DNA of 64,000 nucleotides, taken from NCBI RefSeq assembly GCF_027596085.1, contig NC_072469.1, positions 19,594,281 through 19,658,280 on the forward strand. The letters are read 5' to 3'. The notes under the pieces are model-generated. The model ran no database searches. It saw only the letters and a program-made list of their open reading frames with translations, and had not been told where the DNA came from. A program made the translations under genes and the position numbers. This stretch comes from Anoplopoma fimbria (taxonomy: Eukaryota > Chordata > Actinopteri > Perciformes > Anoplopomatidae). Positions 63,731-64,000 of the stretch are shown one piece after another (within the stretch, counting starts at the first letter, position 1; every line of letters begins with the position of its first letter).

Positions 63731-64000
63731 CTGAAGAGAAAGTAAGAGTTAAGTGTTTATGGAGTGTATATATATATCAATTCTTGTAATTTATATTCTT
63801 AAACATCCTTTTTAAAATATCAATGCTGATAATGAGTCGTCTGGCTTGTACAGGCGTAAAACTGATTGTGGGAAACTGGCTGCTTCAAATGAAAGCTAAA
63901 TTAGGAGAAGAACTTATGAGTAAAACGGGTCTTTTCGTATCTTGTGTAGATTGGAACTACACCCCAAAGTTTGTCGAAGAAAAGGCATAAAAAAAAGTAA
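63731..64000 (-). other. gpt2: gpt2 intron, runs off the window
   Basis: AT-rich sequence upstream (in gene sense) of the exon at 63575-63730, after the acceptor at 63731-63733. No further ALT exon was recognised up to the right edge. Confidence 0.6.

Overview
This is a vertebrate nuclear window, almost certainly from a ray-finned (teleost) fish. Genes are split into many short exons with GT/AG borders and mostly short introns (often 80-400 bp). There are abundant (CA)n tracts, tRNA-derived SINEs with the fish-type 'TAAATGACTGTAATG' tail, and LINE tails of the 'CCCCATGGGGATCAATAAAGGAATAT' type. I see no prokaryotic or viral system.

Layout, left to right. (1) 1-1758 is the first coding intron of mllt10 (AF10). 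Its first coding exon lies at 1759-1921 on the minus strand, behind a CpG-rich promoter at about 1922-2240. (2) 2241-13378 is an 11 kb intergenic region with a tandem duplication, nested SINEs, a LINE tail, many microsatellites and some single-copy sequence. (3) skida1 (SKI/DACH domain containing 1) is at 13379-15810 on the plus strand. It is preceded by a pyrimidine-rich tract and a strong-context 24-codon upstream ORF, and its reading frame is broken once near 14080. The mllt10/skida1 head-to-head order matches the tetrapod arrangement. (4) 15811-29739 is a 14 kb intergenic region with long (CA)n tracts, a 14-bp-stem hairpin, candidate regulatory blocks, a TATA/CpG patch and a strong CTCF-like motif. 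(5) pkd1l1 runs from 29740 to 55953 on the plus strand. I could chain 56 coding exons in a continuous frame to a 3384-residue polycystin-1-like protein with WSC, PKD, REJ, GPS, PLAT, 11 membrane segments, a polycystin domain and a C-terminal coiled coil. (6) 55954-57260 holds the pkd1l1 3' end, two LINE tails facing each other, and the pdia4 promoter. (7) pdia4 (ERp72) is at 57261-62059 on the plus strand: 10 exons, 642 residues, three CGHC thioredoxin domains and a C-terminal RDEL. (8) The last three coding exons of an alanine aminotransferase gene (gpt2-like) lie on the minus strand at 62883-63730, tail-to-tail with pdia4 and continuing past the right edge.

The genes do not form a functional pathway; they are neighbours by chromosome history. 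MLLT10 and SKIDA1 are nuclear regulators, PKD1L1 is a ciliary sensor subunit for left-right patterning, PDIA4 is an ER oxidoreductase, and GPT2 is a metabolic transaminase. The items most worth a second look are the skida1 frame break and its uORF, the N-terminal WSC domain and cleavage-incompetent GPS of pkd1l1, a natural empty site for a SINE, the degenerate repeat field in pdia4 intron 8, and the two CTCF-like motifs. I found no strong evidence for a new biological system.
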